Position numbers and translations under genes: made by a program. Positions 1 through 9,929 of a DNA stretch of 64,000 bases are shown here, piece after piece. Origin of the DNA: Planctomycetaceae bacterium (GTDB taxonomy: Bacteria; Planctomycetota; Planctomycetia; Planctomycetales; Planctomycetaceae); the NCBI GenBank assembly GCA_041398785.1, contig JAWKUA010000029.1, positions 1 to 64,000 of the forward strand. Reading direction: 5' to 3'. The notes under the pieces are model-generated. The model was given only the letters and a program-made list of their open reading frames with translations, had not been told where the DNA came from and made no database searches. Each line of letters begins with the position of its first letter. Position 1 is the stretch's first letter.

Positions 1-34
1 GGAGGGTATGTTCTGATCTGCCGCAGGCCTAAAG
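1..34 (+). repeat. Right-hand tail of the ~215-bp structured intergenic repeat (copy A, cut by window start)
   Basis: The first bases contain the end of the last hairpin (GGAGGGT), then an imperfect right terminal repeat (TTCTGATCTGCC, ending at 22) and the trailing GCAGGCCTAAAG. These align with the right ends of the copies that finish at 13105 and 34428. The rest of the copy lies upstream of the window. Confidence 0.8.
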
Positions 35-181
35 CAGCACGTTCGTCCGGTCGCACCGCGATTTCCGGAGTCAGACAATTGTTGACCCTGCACGGTTGAT
101 CCGCGAAGCTTCGGAACGACGTCCTGGAAATCAACCGCAAATGCCTGCCTGCGGGCTGCAACGATTGAGTACGATTGCCGC

Positions 182-2143
182 ATGGTTCAATCTTCTGACA
201 CTTCGGAAACCGACGGTTCTCAGCATGAACGGCCGAACGGACGGCGTTCCTGGTTTCCTTTTGCGGTGTTGCTGGCAGTCGCGGCGGTCATCGCGATCGC
301 GGTCGCGGTTCGTTCCGGACGACTTCACACGCCGGTCGCCGCCCCGAACCCGCAGTCGCCGACCGACCGAATCCGTGCTGGCGTATCCGCGAAGCTGCCG
401 CGTACGGAAAGTCCGTACCTGAACACGAAATCCGGCGTTCGTTACATCGGAAGCGACGCGTGCCGCGAATGCCACGAACAGCAGCACGAGTCGTTTCTGA
501 CGACGCAGCACAGTCAGTCGCTGGCGCGCGTGACGAAGGCGGGTCAGCCTCCGGAATCCACCGTGAACCATCCGCTGTCGCGCCGCAGTTACCGGGTGGA
601 GTACGACGGCGACACGATGTGGCACCGCGAATCCGTCCTGAAGGCGGATGGGCCGGGTCCGGAACTGCAGGCTCACGCCATCGCCTATCAAATCGGATCG
701 GGCCACGTCGCGCGGTCGTACCTGACCGAAGACGATGGTTTTCTGATGGAATCCCCGGTGACCTGGTTTGCCGCGAGTGAGCACTGGGATTTGTCGCCGG
801 GCTATGACTCCGCCGACCAGGCCGGCTTCGGCCGCGTCATTCGCAGCGGCTGTCTGTATTGTCATTCCGGCCACGTCGAAAAGCTGGAACACAGCGAAAA
901 GCCGGAACACAGCGGGCTGCGATACCGGATCGTCGAGATGTCGATCGGGTGTGAGCGCTGCCACGGTCCCGGCGAACTGCACGCGGCACAGCGAGCGGCC
1001 GGTGACTTCGACGAATCCCGCGACGATCTGACGATTGTGAATCCTAATCGTCTGCCGCGGGAACTGTCCGAAGACGTGTGTGCTCAATGCCACCTGAACG
1101 GCGAAGTGCAGGCGACCATCCGAGGCCGCCGGCCTGAGGACTTCCGGCCGGGGCTGCCGCTAAGCGAGTACCGACTGGAGTTTCGAAAGCGGCAGCCGGA
1201 CAACGATCTTCGAATCGCGGGGCATGTGGAACAGTTGCGTCGAAGTCAGTGCTATCAGAAGTCGAAGACTCTGACCTGCATCTCCTGCCACGAACCTCAC
1301 GGAAGCCGCGATGACGCCGGCCGGACGGCTCACCACCGATCCGTGTGTCTGGAATGTCATCAGCAGCAGCCCTGCCGCATGCCGCTGGATATTCGCGAAT
1401 CCAAAAATCAGGACAACTGCGCCGGATGTCACATGCCGCGAGGTGACACGGAGGTCACACACGTCGCGCTGACGCATCATCGCATCGGAATTCATGACGA
1501 AGCGAAACCGGCGGAAACTCCGGAACCGACGCCGTCGCTGCTGCTCGATTCGCTGCAGTCGCTGAGCCATCTTCCCTCCGCGGATCGGGACCGTGCCCTG
1601 GGTCTGGCGCAGCTGAAGCTGGTTCGAATGGCGGGCAAATCCGACGAACAAATGCCGCGAATGGACCTGGCGAAGGAACTGCTCGGGCGAGCCTACGCCA
1701 GCGGCATGCGCGACGCCGAACTGCTGACGGCTCTCGCGGGAATCGCACGCGATTCCAACCGAGCGGACAAGGGCATCGAACTCGCCGTACAGGGGCTGCA
1801 GTTGGACGACCTGACGCTGGAGGGACGTCTGGAACTGACCGACATTCTGGCCGAACTGCAGTTTCGCAGCGGCAGTTTTTCGGAAGCAGCCGAACAGCTT
1901 CGGTTTATCACTTCGAATTCCCGCAGCCCGCTGCACTGGTTCCTGCTGGGAACTCTGGAAGACCAGCTTCACAATGACGATGCTGCACTGCACGCGTTTC
2001 GCCGGGCAGTCGAACTGGCACCGGGAGTGCTCGACTATCGGTTCGCCCTGACGAAAGTGCTGGAACAGACAGGAGCCCTCGACGAGGCCGCGAAGCAGCG
2101 ACAAATCGGACGATCACTGGTCGACGATCCCGCCTCCGAATGA
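182..2143 (+). CDS. Membrane-anchored multihaem cytochrome c with C-terminal TPR repeats
   Basis: A 653-residue protein likely to transfer electrons outside the cytoplasmic membrane. One N-terminal membrane segment (about residues 24-44) follows a short charged cytoplasmic end. Seven CXXCH haem sites begin at C94, C224, C257, C300, C366, C389 and C413 (CRECH, CLYCH, CERCH, CAQCH, CISCH, CLECH, CAGCH). From about residue 470 the protein is helical with TPR-like repeats. The architecture resembles the TPR-containing cytochrome c554-like proteins common in planctomycetes; the electron donor and acceptor cannot be read from sequence. The start is ATG at 182. The 3' end overlaps the convergent downstream gene by 30 bp. 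A long antisense frame beneath it is a shadow. Confidence 0.9.
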   Translation: MVQSSDTSETDGSQHERPNGRRSWFPFAVLLAVAAVIAIAVAVRSGRLHTPVAAPNPQSPTDRIRAGVSAKLPRTESPYLNTKSGVRYIGSDACRECHEQQHESFLTTQHSQSLARVTKAGQPPESTVNHPLSRRSYRVEYDGDTMWHRESVLKADGPGPELQAHAIAYQIGSGHVARSYLTEDDGFLMESPVTWFAASEHWDLSPGYDSADQAGFGRVIRSGCLYCHSGHVEKLEHSEKPEHSGLRYRIVEMSIGCERCHGPGELHAAQRAAGDFDESRDDLTIVNPNRLPRELSEDVCAQCHLNGEVQATIRGRRPEDFRPGLPLSEYRLEFRKRQPDNDLRIAGHVEQLRRSQCYQKSKTLTCISCHEPHGSRDDAGRTAHHRSVCLECHQQQPCRMPLDIRESKNQDNCAGCHMPRGDTEVTHVALTHHRIGIHDEAKPAETPEPTPSLLLDSLQSLSHLPSADRDRALGLAQLKLVRMAGKSDEQMPRMDLAKELLGRAYASGMRDAELLTALAGIARDSNRADKGIELAVQGLQLDDLTLEGRLELTDILAELQFRSGSFSEAAEQLRFITSNSRSPLHWFLLGTLEDQLHNDDAALHAFRRAVELAPGVLDYRFALTKVLEQTGALDEAAKQRQIGRSLVDDPASE

Positions 2144-4570
2144 CGCCATCGAGCAATACGCACGTTCCAGTCCCTGGGTGAACAACGTTCCGTCGCACAA
2201 CGGCGAGTCACGGATCCGATCTCGCAGCGCCCGTCGATCGCGCCGAAGCTGTTCCGGCCGACCGGCAACATCCGCAGCGCGACGGACGAAATCTTCCGCA
2301 GACTCGGCGATCCATTCCTCGCAACCCAAATTCTTCAGGATGCTCAGTCCCATACGTTCGAAAAAGTGTCGGCCGGGCAGCGTGATGACGGGGACTCCCA
2401 TCCACAGGGCTTCGCAAGTGGTCGTGCCGCCGTTGTAGGGCAAAGGGTCCAGGCCGATGTCGATGCGGCGGTACTCGTGCAGAAACTTCGCCAGCGGAAC
2501 TGTGGGTGGCAGCAAATCGATTCGGCTGCGGGTGATGCCGTGTTGTTCAAACTGTCCGGCAAACAGTTCGCGGGTCCCTTCATCAACAAATGAAAGGGCC
2601 TTGATGGCCAACCTGGAATTCGGTACTGCCTTCAGCACATCGGACCACAGGCGAATGGTGGTGGGGCTGATCTTCGGCAGGTTGTTGAACGAACCGAAGG
2701 TGATGAAGCCGTTTGCTTCACACGGTGGCGGAGCAACTTCCGGCGCATCTGGATGCGGATGAAAACACAGGAAGCAGTGATCCAACCGCTGCACGCGTTC
2801 CGTGTATAGGTTCTCGAACCGGGCCGGACTGAGATGGCTGTCAGACAACACATAGTCCATCTGTGTGAAGCCGGATGTGCAGGGATACCCCAGATACATG
2901 ACCTGCACGGGAGCCGCCCGGCGCACGATCACACCGGCGCGGTTGCCGGCGGAATGTCCCGACAGATCGACCAGCACATCGATGTTGTCGAGCCGAATCC
3001 GTCCGGTCAGTTGTTCGTCGGACATTGTGTGCGCGTCACACCATTCATCTGACGCTGCTTTCAGAATGGCCGTCAGGTCGTCGGCCGCCGGGCTGGTGTG
3101 GTAGCAGCACGCGGTCACCTGACGTCGGTCGTGATGCTCCAGGATGGACCGCAGAAAATAGCCGACCGGATGCTTCTTCAAGTCGCCGGAAAGGTAGCCG
3201 ATTCGCAGTGGGGGAGACCCGGCACCCGGCTGCTTCAGTGGTGGAAGCCGCTCCGTGACTGTTGTGGTCTGCACGTTTCGTTCGATCTCGCGCGACGCTT
3301 CGATATGCAGTTGCGTCACCGCGTCGGCGTCGTGGTGGTCTCCGTACAGCGCCGAAAACAGCAGGTTCGACAAGGCCACGTTGTTCGACGGCAGACATCT
3401 CAGGCATTCACGAAACGCGGTGATGGAATCTTCGATCCGGGCCTGCTGAGTCAGCCCGAAGGCTCTCAGCCCGTGCCCTGCGGCATCGTTCGGATTCGCT
3501 TCGATCAGCCGGTTCGAATGTTCGGCCGACCGTGTGATGTGACCGGTCTCCATCAGTGTATAGCCCAGCAGAAACCGGGCCGCCCGGTACTGTGGCCGCA
3601 GGTTCAGAGCTTTCTCCAGCAGTTCGACGGCGGCATCGATCCGGCCGTTTCGCTTCAGATCCTCCGCACGGCGCAGCAGGCGAGCTTCGTCCGGATCACT
3701 GCAACCAATAACACTGGAATCCCCCGGTGCGGTCCGCTGACCAAATCGTTCGTAGAGTTCGACCAGGCGACCGTCGACGGCGCCGAAAGAACCCGCGCCG
3801 CCGCCTGTGTGCCGAATCGATTCCGCGGCCAGATCGGCGCGTGCTTCGTCGAGACCACAGTAGCGAGCGAGACGCTTCAATTGCAAAACAGCGGCGTTCG
3901 CGCAGGTCAGTGACTCGTACGTGCAGATCAGCCAGTCGTTCCGGACACAGTAGTCCCACAGGATTCGGTTGTATGCCTGCCACAGGTTGCCGGCCATGAC
4001 CGCCAGTTCGCCGTTCTGGATGCGAACACCGGCCGTGCCCCGTTCAGCGCGCCGGATCAGCGATCGCATTGCGGGTTCCGGATGCCGCACGACGACGACA
4101 GGCCGAATATCGGAATAGCCGAGCTCCGTCAGCAGTCGCTGCCAGACGCCGAAAGTCAGGACCGTTCGAGGATCTTTCCAACCCCAGACGGAGGACGAAA
4201 AACCGTCGCGGATGAACTGGCGAATGTGTTCCCGGCGATGATCCTCAACGACAACGCGTTCGCACAGTTTCGGAAGCTGCAGCAACTGTTCAGGCGGTGC
4301 GAAGCCATCGGGATCACAGCGAAGCGTCTGAAGAAGTTCCGCGTTGACCTGAACGAAGAACGTGTTTTCCCAGTAGCCGTGCGGGTTGTCCGGCGTTGCT
4401 TCCAGCAGCGGCTGGCCGAGTTCCAGGCCCATCAGATTCAGCGCCCGAGCCACCATCGATGTTCCGCTGCGGTGCATCCCCAGAATCGGAATGACAGCAG
4501 GGCTGCATTCGGCTGACTTCAGACGGCCGGAATCCTGTGGTGACAATGGCATCGAACCGGAATTGGGCAC
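2114..4570 (-). CDS. Sulfotransferase-TPR-O-GlcNAc transferase (SPINDLY/OGT-like) fusion protein
   Basis: An 818-residue three-part protein. Residues 25-260 look like a PAPS-dependent sulfotransferase: the 5'-phosphosulfate loop GMHRSGTS at 31-38, a GWKDPR segment, and the 3'-phosphate motif VVRHPEPAMRS. Residues about 290-430 are TPR repeats. From about 445 it is a GT41 domain: GYLSGDLKKHPVGYF carries the His expected for OGT catalysis, and LDPLPYNGGTTTCEALWMG begins at 707. GT41 enzymes transfer GlcNAc or other sugars to Ser/Thr of proteins; the sulfotransferase domain should move sulfate from PAPS to a sugar or protein hydroxyl. The frame opens with GTG at 4570, four bases after the stop of the giant propeller gene, so the two are probably co-transcribed; ATG at 4552 is an alternative start. 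Neither start has a clear Shine-Dalgarno. Confidence 0.88.
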   Translation of the reverse strand: MPNSGSMPLSPQDSGRLKSAECSPAVIPILGMHRSGTSMVARALNLMGLELGQPLLEATPDNPHGYWENTFFVQVNAELLQTLRCDPDGFAPPEQLLQLPKLCERVVVEDHRREHIRQFIRDGFSSSVWGWKDPRTVLTFGVWQRLLTELGYSDIRPVVVVRHPEPAMRSLIRRAERGTAGVRIQNGELAVMAGNLWQAYNRILWDYCVRNDWLICTYESLTCANAAVLQLKRLARYCGLDEARADLAAESIRHTGGGAGSFGAVDGRLVELYERFGQRTAPGDSSVIGCSDPDEARLLRRAEDLKRNGRIDAAVELLEKALNLRPQYRAARFLLGYTLMETGHITRSAEHSNRLIEANPNDAAGHGLRAFGLTQQARIEDSITAFRECLRCLPSNNVALSNLLFSALYGDHHDADAVTQLHIEASREIERNVQTTTVTERLPPLKQPGAGSPPLRIGYLSGDLKKHPVGYFLRSILEHHDRRQVTACCYHTSPAADDLTAILKAASDEWCDAHTMSDEQLTGRIRLDNIDVLVDLSGHSAGNRAGVIVRRAAPVQVMYLGYPCTSGFTQMDYVLSDSHLSPARFENLYTERVQRLDHCFLCFHPHPDAPEVAPPPCEANGFITFGSFNNLPKISPTTIRLWSDVLKAVPNSRLAIKALSFVDEGTRELFAGQFEQHGITRSRIDLLPPTVPLAKFLHEYRRIDIGLDPLPYNGGTTTCEALWMGVPVITLPGRHFFERMGLSILKNLGCEEWIAESAEDFVRRAADVAGRPEQLRRDRRALRDRIRDSPLCDGTLFTQGLERAYCSMASFGGGIVDQ

Positions 4571-4574
4571 TCAA

Positions 4575-7500
4575 TTACAGCCGCAGCAAGTCACCAACCG
4601 GATCGGACAGGACTTCATCCAGTGCGTCCAGATCGTGGGTGGGCGGAGTCGTCGGCGGTTGCTGCGGGTTGCTCGCCGAAGGCTGCGTTGTGGTTGACGA
4701 ACTGGCGTAACCGCTGCCGGTTCCGGAGCTCATCGACGATTGAACGACCGGTGCCGCCGGCGTTATCGGTGACGGCGGGTACGCTCCTGACGAGCCGGAG
4801 CCGGAACCGCTGCCGGGGCCGAACAGTCCGGGGAATGACGTCGGTGGCATGGCCAGGAATCTCTGGAATACGATTACCGCGTCGCTGATGTTCAGGATAG
4901 CGTCGCCGTTCATGTCGGCGAAGATCGAATAACCGGCCTGGCCGGGCTGAGCCAGAAAGTTCTGAAACACGATCACCGCATCGCTGATGTTGACCAGTCC
5001 GCTTCGATTGGCGTCTCCCGGATTCGTCACCAGGTGAAAGTTGAAATCATTCAGAGGATCGCCCACGGGAGCCGGGCCGCCGGAGTTCAGGATGTCAACA
5101 TTGTTCACGAAGTCACCGTCCAGCGGTTCTCCGGAAGTGCTCAGCACGGTGTCCTGAATTTCCAGCCGCAGCGCGTCGACCGGCAGCGGATTCAGCAGCT
5201 CGATTACCATCTGGCTGGTGCCGATGTAACTGATGTTGCTGATGACCGGCGACGAATTCACGCCGTGCAGAATGACGTTGCTGCCGGCGACCACGGTGGA
5301 CTGATCGATGTCGTCGGTGAACGAAACGATCAGCCGATTGATATTCGCCCACGGCAGTGGCGTCGTCTGAGCGACCGAACCCGTCGGAACCGACCAGCCC
5401 AGTCCGGTTCCTGCGGCCGCCAGATCGGCAAAGTCCCGAAAACTCTGACTCCACCTCGAAGACCCCACCTGGATCTCCGACACCTGGAACGGAGCTGCTG
5501 TCGCGTTGATTTCCAGTGTGACACCGTCCGCTTCGTAGAGGACGTTCCACTCCAGGCCGACGGGTAGTGATGGCAAGTTTTCGGTGGTGAACGTTCCGGT
5601 CACCGATGCCGCGTTGATGATGTCGAATGACTGGCCGGCCGCGGGAACGTAACCGTTGCCAAGGTCCAGAAAGACAACGTCCAAAACGCCGTTCAAATTC
5701 ACCGTACCACTTGCGTTCACCTGATCGAATTCGCTGCCGGCGACGAGGCCTCCCAACTCCACGATGTTCGCATTCGACGGGCCGAACGTGATGTTGCCGG
5801 CATCAATCTTCGCCGGACTGTTGCCGAAATCGGTGCCGCCGTTGAACGTGATCGTTCCGCCGAAGTCACCGGCACCGGCAACCAGATGATTGAACGTCAG
5901 GCCGGGGCCGCTGCCCTGCACGAAACCCTGGTTTTCGAATTCACCGCTGACCGTGTTGATCGTGCCGCGACCGGAAAACGTCCGCGTATCCGGCAGTTCG
6001 ATTCCATTTGCGGAATTCAGCGTGCCCAATCCGAGCGGGCTGCCGAGCGTTGTCTGCGAACCGAGGACCGCCTTGTGAGCGTCGTGAAGCGTGATAGTGT
6101 TCGGTCCGATGTTCAGTCGCCCTGAGAGATTGACGCCGTCGAAATCGCCGGCGTCGCCGAGCGTAAGATTGCCCGTGACATTGATCGTGGAACCCTGGTC
6201 CGACGATATCGCGGCGGCGACGGTCCCGCTGCCGGAAAGCAATTCCGAAGACTGCAGGTGCAGTCCGGCATCAGCGATGATATAGCCGCCGGCGACCGTC
6301 GTTATCGGCCCCAGGTCGGTGAAGGTCAGCGCGTCGATCCACAGTTCACGGGTACCGACATTCATCGGACCGCTGGCAGACATATTTGTGACACCGAAGA
6401 CGTACAACCGTTCGACACCTGTGAAGCTGGAACTGTTTGTCGGACCGCCGTTCGTTGCGACGACTGTGGCGTCGGCGATTGTCGGTCCGCTGGAGACAAA
6501 CTGCGCCTGAGTCAGCCCGTCGCCGTTCAGCACGAACTGATCGCTTCCTGTTCCTGTGCCGCCGTTGAAGGTGATTCCGCCGGGCAGCGAGAAGAAGCCG
6601 CCGGACATGTAGTCAATAGTCAGGTAGTCGTTCTCGTCATTTGTCCCGTTGATGGTGAGCGTTTCTGAACCGTCAAACGGCTGTTTCAGGAGCAGTTCGT
6701 ACCCTGCGTTTGCGTCAACGACTTCGAGCAGGAATCCATTCGCCCGAATGAGGATGCTGTCGTCTCCGTTGCCATTGGGCAGATCAAGCGAAAAATCGGC
6801 CTGTGCGGTCGTGAAGAGCGCATTCTGGAACAACACATCATCCGGAGCGAGAAACACAACTCGAGCACTGTCGGAGGTGACAGCAAACGACGCGGATACA
6901 TCAGCGTTGGAGTGCAGCGGGTTGTTCAGCTTTCTGACCGGCCCGCCGGAAAGTGGTACCTGGTACAACTCCAGAACGAACGCCGTGTCTCCACCGGCTC
7001 GGTACGTGACCGACTGGCTGTCCGGGCTGACGACAAATTCGGCCACGTCGCCGCTTATCGGCAGGGCCGCATTCAGTTTGTGAGTCGGTCCACCGTCAAC
7101 CGGTACGGCGTAAAGTTCCGTTACGGACTGCGCGTCCTGTGCCGCAAGATAGACCACCTGAGCAGAGTCCGGTGTGAAGGCGTACGCATCTTCAGAAAAG
7201 ATATCGCCGAAGGATGGCAATGGCGTCAGACGGACGGACGTCCCGCCTTCAATGGGGACACTGTAAAGTTCAAGCTGGTTGAAGATTGTCTCATCCGCCC
7301 GGTAGACGACGCGCGTGCTGTTCGGCGAGATCTGAAACCCGTCGACGTCGGCTCCGCTGGCCAGTGTTCCGTTCAGCGTCACGCGACCATTGGGTGTTGT
7401 TACCGGAACGCTGAAGATCTCGATGAGACCGTTCGTCGCTTCATCAGCACGGTAGACGGCCCGGCTGCCGTCCGGAGAGATCTGAAAGCTCAAAACGTCG

Positions 7501-9929
7501 CCGTCGGTCACCATCGCCCCGCTCAACTGTGTCGAAAAGCCGCCGCTGAAGATGCTGACCGATCGAAGTTCATACTCCTCGTCCACGTGTTCGTCCGACA
7601 TGTAGACAACGCGGTTCTGACTGTTGCTCAGCGCGAAGTCGGTGACCGTGCGACCGGCGGGCAGCGCCGGATTCAGCTTAATGAGTGAAGCTCCGCTGTA
7701 CTGCACGGAGAACAGTTCTTCCGCACCGTCGATGTCCTGGTCGGCTCGATAGACCACCCGGCTTGAACCCAGTTCGTAGGCACTAACGTTGCCATTGCTG
7801 ACGAGCGGTCCGTTGAGCTTTGAAACTGCGCCACCGAAAACGGCAACGCCGTAGAGTTCAATGACGTTGTCTGTGTCCTGGTCGGCTCTGTAGACAACAG
7901 ATGTCCCGGTGGGGGAGATTCTGAAGTCAATGATGTCTCCACTGGTGGTCATCGGCCCGCTGAGCTTTGTCACGGTGCCGTCGCTGATGGATGCGCTGTA
8001 CAGCTCGAACACATTATCCGTATCCTGATCCGCGGCATAAACGACATGGTTCCCGTTTGGTGAAACCTGGTAGCTGATGACGTCTCCAAAGTTGACCAGC
8101 GGCGCATTAAGCTTCGTCACGGCTCCGTTGGCCAGAGTGACAATGTATAGCTCGTCCGCACCCGACGTGGATTGGTCGGCCAGATAGACGGCCGACAGGC
8201 CGTCCGGCATGAGCTGGAAACTGGTGACATCGTTTCCGAACGCCATCAGCGGACCACTGATTCGCGTGGACGTTCCTCCGGTGAGTGGCACACTGAATAG
8301 TTCATCCGTGGATGCCGTCAGTTCGTCCGCGTTGTAAACGACGCGGCTGTTGTCCGGGCTAATGACAAAACTGTTGACATCGCCACTGGAAGACAGCAGA
8401 CCGTTCAGCTTTACTGTCGATCCACCGATCAGCGGCACGACGTAGACTTCCAACTGGAACGAAACGTCCTGTTCGGCCAGATAAACAACGGAACTGCTGT
8501 CGGCGCTGACGTCGTAGGAATTGATGTCGCTGAACGTGGATGCCAGGGGGCCGTTCAGTTTTGTGGATGCTCCGCCGGAAAGTGGTACGGAAAACAGCTC
8601 TATCTGATTGTCCAGAACCTCGTCAGCGTTGTAGACCACTCGGCTGCTGTCCGGACTGAACCGAAATGAAGTCACGTCGCCACCCGCCACGAGTGGTCCG
8701 TTGAGAGTCACTGGACTGAGTCCGCCCGCAAGAGGCACGCTGTACAGCTCGATCACGTTGTCCGTCGTTGCATCGCCACGATAGACAACACGGGTACTGT
8801 CCGGGCTGATCTGCGCTTCGGAGATGAAACCACCCGTCGGCAACACCGCATTCAGCTTCACGAGGGCGCCTCCACTCAGCGGCACCGAATACACCTCGTT
8901 CTGAAAAACCGTGTCCTGGTCGGCAAAGTAGATCACGCGGCTGCTGTCGGGACTGATTTGGAAACTATCAACGTCACTGTTGGGGTCCACAAGTGATCCG
9001 CTAAGCTGCGTCTCCGTTCCCGTTGCCGTGATGGATGCACTAAACAGTTCAATTTGATTGTCCACGTTCAGGTCAGCCCGATACACAACGCGACTACTGT
9101 CCGGACTGATTTGAAAATCGCCGAAGATACCTGCTGTGGCTCCCAGAGGATCACTGACCGTGATCGAACCGCCGCCTGACGCGATCGGTGCACTGAACAA
9201 CTCGACCACGTTGTCCGTTGTTTCGTCTGCCAGATACACAACTCGCGACGAGTCCGGACTGACCTGAAACCCATAGACGTCGCCGTCAGTACCCAGCGGG
9301 CCGTTCAGTCGCACGGACGGTCCTCCGGTCAGAGGCACGCTGTGCAGATCGATCACATTTGCTGTCGCCTGCTCTGCACGATACACGACGCGGCTGCTGT
9401 CGGCCGCGATCGAAACGTCTCCAATGACGCCGCCACCGGAGACCAGCGGACCATTCAGCCGCGTCACGGGGCCGCCGCCGATCGGAACCGAGAACAATTC
9501 CGTGACGTTGTCTGTCGTCTGGTCAGCAAGGTACACGACACGGCTGCTGTCCGGACTGATCTGAAAACTCTGAATGTCGCCCCCGATTACCAGCGAACTG
9601 TTGAGCTGCGTAACGGTCCCCGTTCCCAGATGCACACTGAACAGCTCCAGCAGGTGATCCGTAGTCGCGTCAGCCAGGTAAACGGCATATTGGCCATCGG
9701 AACTCACCTGATGCGAAGGCGACGCGTTGAATGATGTGTCCTGATAGACATCACCGACGGGAATCTGCGGATCATCCAGCCGAACGGCGGCCAGCAGCAG
9801 ACGTTCTTCAAGGCATTCCGCAGCAACCGATCTTCTGCACCGACGTCCGCGTGTTCTGCATGAACCTGTTCGGTTTGACGCGATCGTCTGCCGCTCATTG
9901 CGCAGCCACTCACTCAGAAATCCGGGCAT
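4575..9929 (-). CDS. Giant secreted beta-propeller protein with about 20 repeats and a dockerin-like module
   Basis: A 1784-residue protein, probably exported and surface-attached. The N-terminus is basic and carries LEERLLLA (40-47), the LExRxLL signature of large planctomycete surface proteins. Residues about 70-1050 are some 20 tandem repeats of about 48 residues, with core pattern SPDSSRVVYxAD, ELFSVPLxGG and KLNGPL, as in TolB/WD40-like propellers. Residues about 1060-1500 are Gly/Asn-rich, reminiscent of passenger beta-helices. Residues 1638-1694 hold two calcium-loop repeats (DANRSGLVNISD and DMNGDAILNISD), a type I dockerin-like pair. The tail is Ser/Pro/Thr-rich. ATG at 9929 is preceded by GAGGA. 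It lies immediately upstream of the sulfotransferase-OGT fusion gene. A ligand or cohesin partner is not known from the sequence. Confidence 0.88.
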   Translation of the reverse strand: MPGFLSEWLRNERQTIASNRTGSCRTRGRRCRRSVAAECLEERLLLAAVRLDDPQIPVGDVYQDTSFNASPSHQVSSDGQYAVYLADATTDHLLELFSVHLGTGTVTQLNSSLVIGGDIQSFQISPDSSRVVYLADQTTDNVTELFSVPIGGGPVTRLNGPLVSGGGVIGDVSIAADSSRVVYRAEQATANVIDLHSVPLTGGPSVRLNGPLGTDGDVYGFQVSPDSSRVVYLADETTDNVVELFSAPIASGGGSITVSDPLGATAGIFGDFQISPDSSRVVYRADLNVDNQIELFSASITATGTETQLSGSLVDPNSDVDSFQISPDSSRVIYFADQDTVFQNEVYSVPLSGGALVKLNAVLPTGGFISEAQISPDSTRVVYRGDATTDNVIELYSVPLAGGLSPVTLNGPLVAGGDVTSFRFSPDSSRVVYNADEVLDNQIELFSVPLSGGASTKLNGPLASTFSDINSYDVSADSSSVVYLAEQDVSFQLEVYVVPLIGGSTVKLNGLLSSSGDVNSFVISPDNSRVVYNADELTASTDELFSVPLTGGTSTRISGPLMAFGNDVTSFQLMPDGLSAVYLADQSTSGADELYIVTLANGAVTKLNAPLVNFGDVISYQVSPNGNHVVYAADQDTDNVFELYSASISDGTVTKLSGPMTTSGDIIDFRISPTGTSVVYRADQDTDNVIELYGVAVFGGAVSKLNGPLVSNGNVSAYELGSSRVVYRADQDIDGAEELFSVQYSGASLIKLNPALPAGRTVTDFALSNSQNRVVYMSDEHVDEEYELRSVSIFSGGFSTQLSGAMVTDGDVLSFQISPDGSRAVYRADEATNGLIEIFSVPVTTPNGRVTLNGTLASGADVDGFQISPNSTRVVYRADETIFNQLELYSVPIEGGTSVRLTPLPSFGDIFSEDAYAFTPDSAQVVYLAAQDAQSVTELYAVPVDGGPTHKLNAALPISGDVAEFVVSPDSQSVTYRAGGDTAFVLELYQVPLSGGPVRKLNNPLHSNADVSASFAVTSDSARVVFLAPDDVLFQNALFTTAQADFSLDLPNGNGDDSILIRANGFLLEVVDANAGYELLLKQPFDGSETLTINGTNDENDYLTIDYMSGGFFSLPGGITFNGGTGTGSDQFVLNGDGLTQAQFVSSGPTIADATVVATNGGPTNSSSFTGVERLYVFGVTNMSASGPMNVGTRELWIDALTFTDLGPITTVAGGYIIADAGLHLQSSELLSGSGTVAAAISSDQGSTINVTGNLTLGDAGDFDGVNLSGRLNIGPNTITLHDAHKAVLGSQTTLGSPLGLGTLNSANGIELPDTRTFSGRGTINTVSGEFENQGFVQGSGPGLTFNHLVAGAGDFGGTITFNGGTDFGNSPAKIDAGNITFGPSNANIVELGGLVAGSEFDQVNASGTVNLNGVLDVVFLDLGNGYVPAAGQSFDIINAASVTGTFTTENLPSLPVGLEWNVLYEADGVTLEINATAAPFQVSEIQVGSSRWSQSFRDFADLAAAGTGLGWSVPTGSVAQTTPLPWANINRLIVSFTDDIDQSTVVAGSNVILHGVNSSPVISNISYIGTSQMVIELLNPLPVDALRLEIQDTVLSTSGEPLDGDFVNNVDILNSGGPAPVGDPLNDFNFHLVTNPGDANRSGLVNISDAVIVFQNFLAQPGQAGYSIFADMNGDAILNISDAVIVFQRFLAMPPTSFPGLFGPGSGSGSGSSGAYPPSPITPAAPVVQSSMSSGTGSGYASSSTTTQPSASNPQQPPTTPPTHDLDALDEVLSDPVGDLLRL

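Noticed and set aside
131..1093. 320-codon minus-strand frame over the cytochrome gene
   Set aside because: The plus strand encodes seven CXXCH motifs; the antisense product has no recognisable features.
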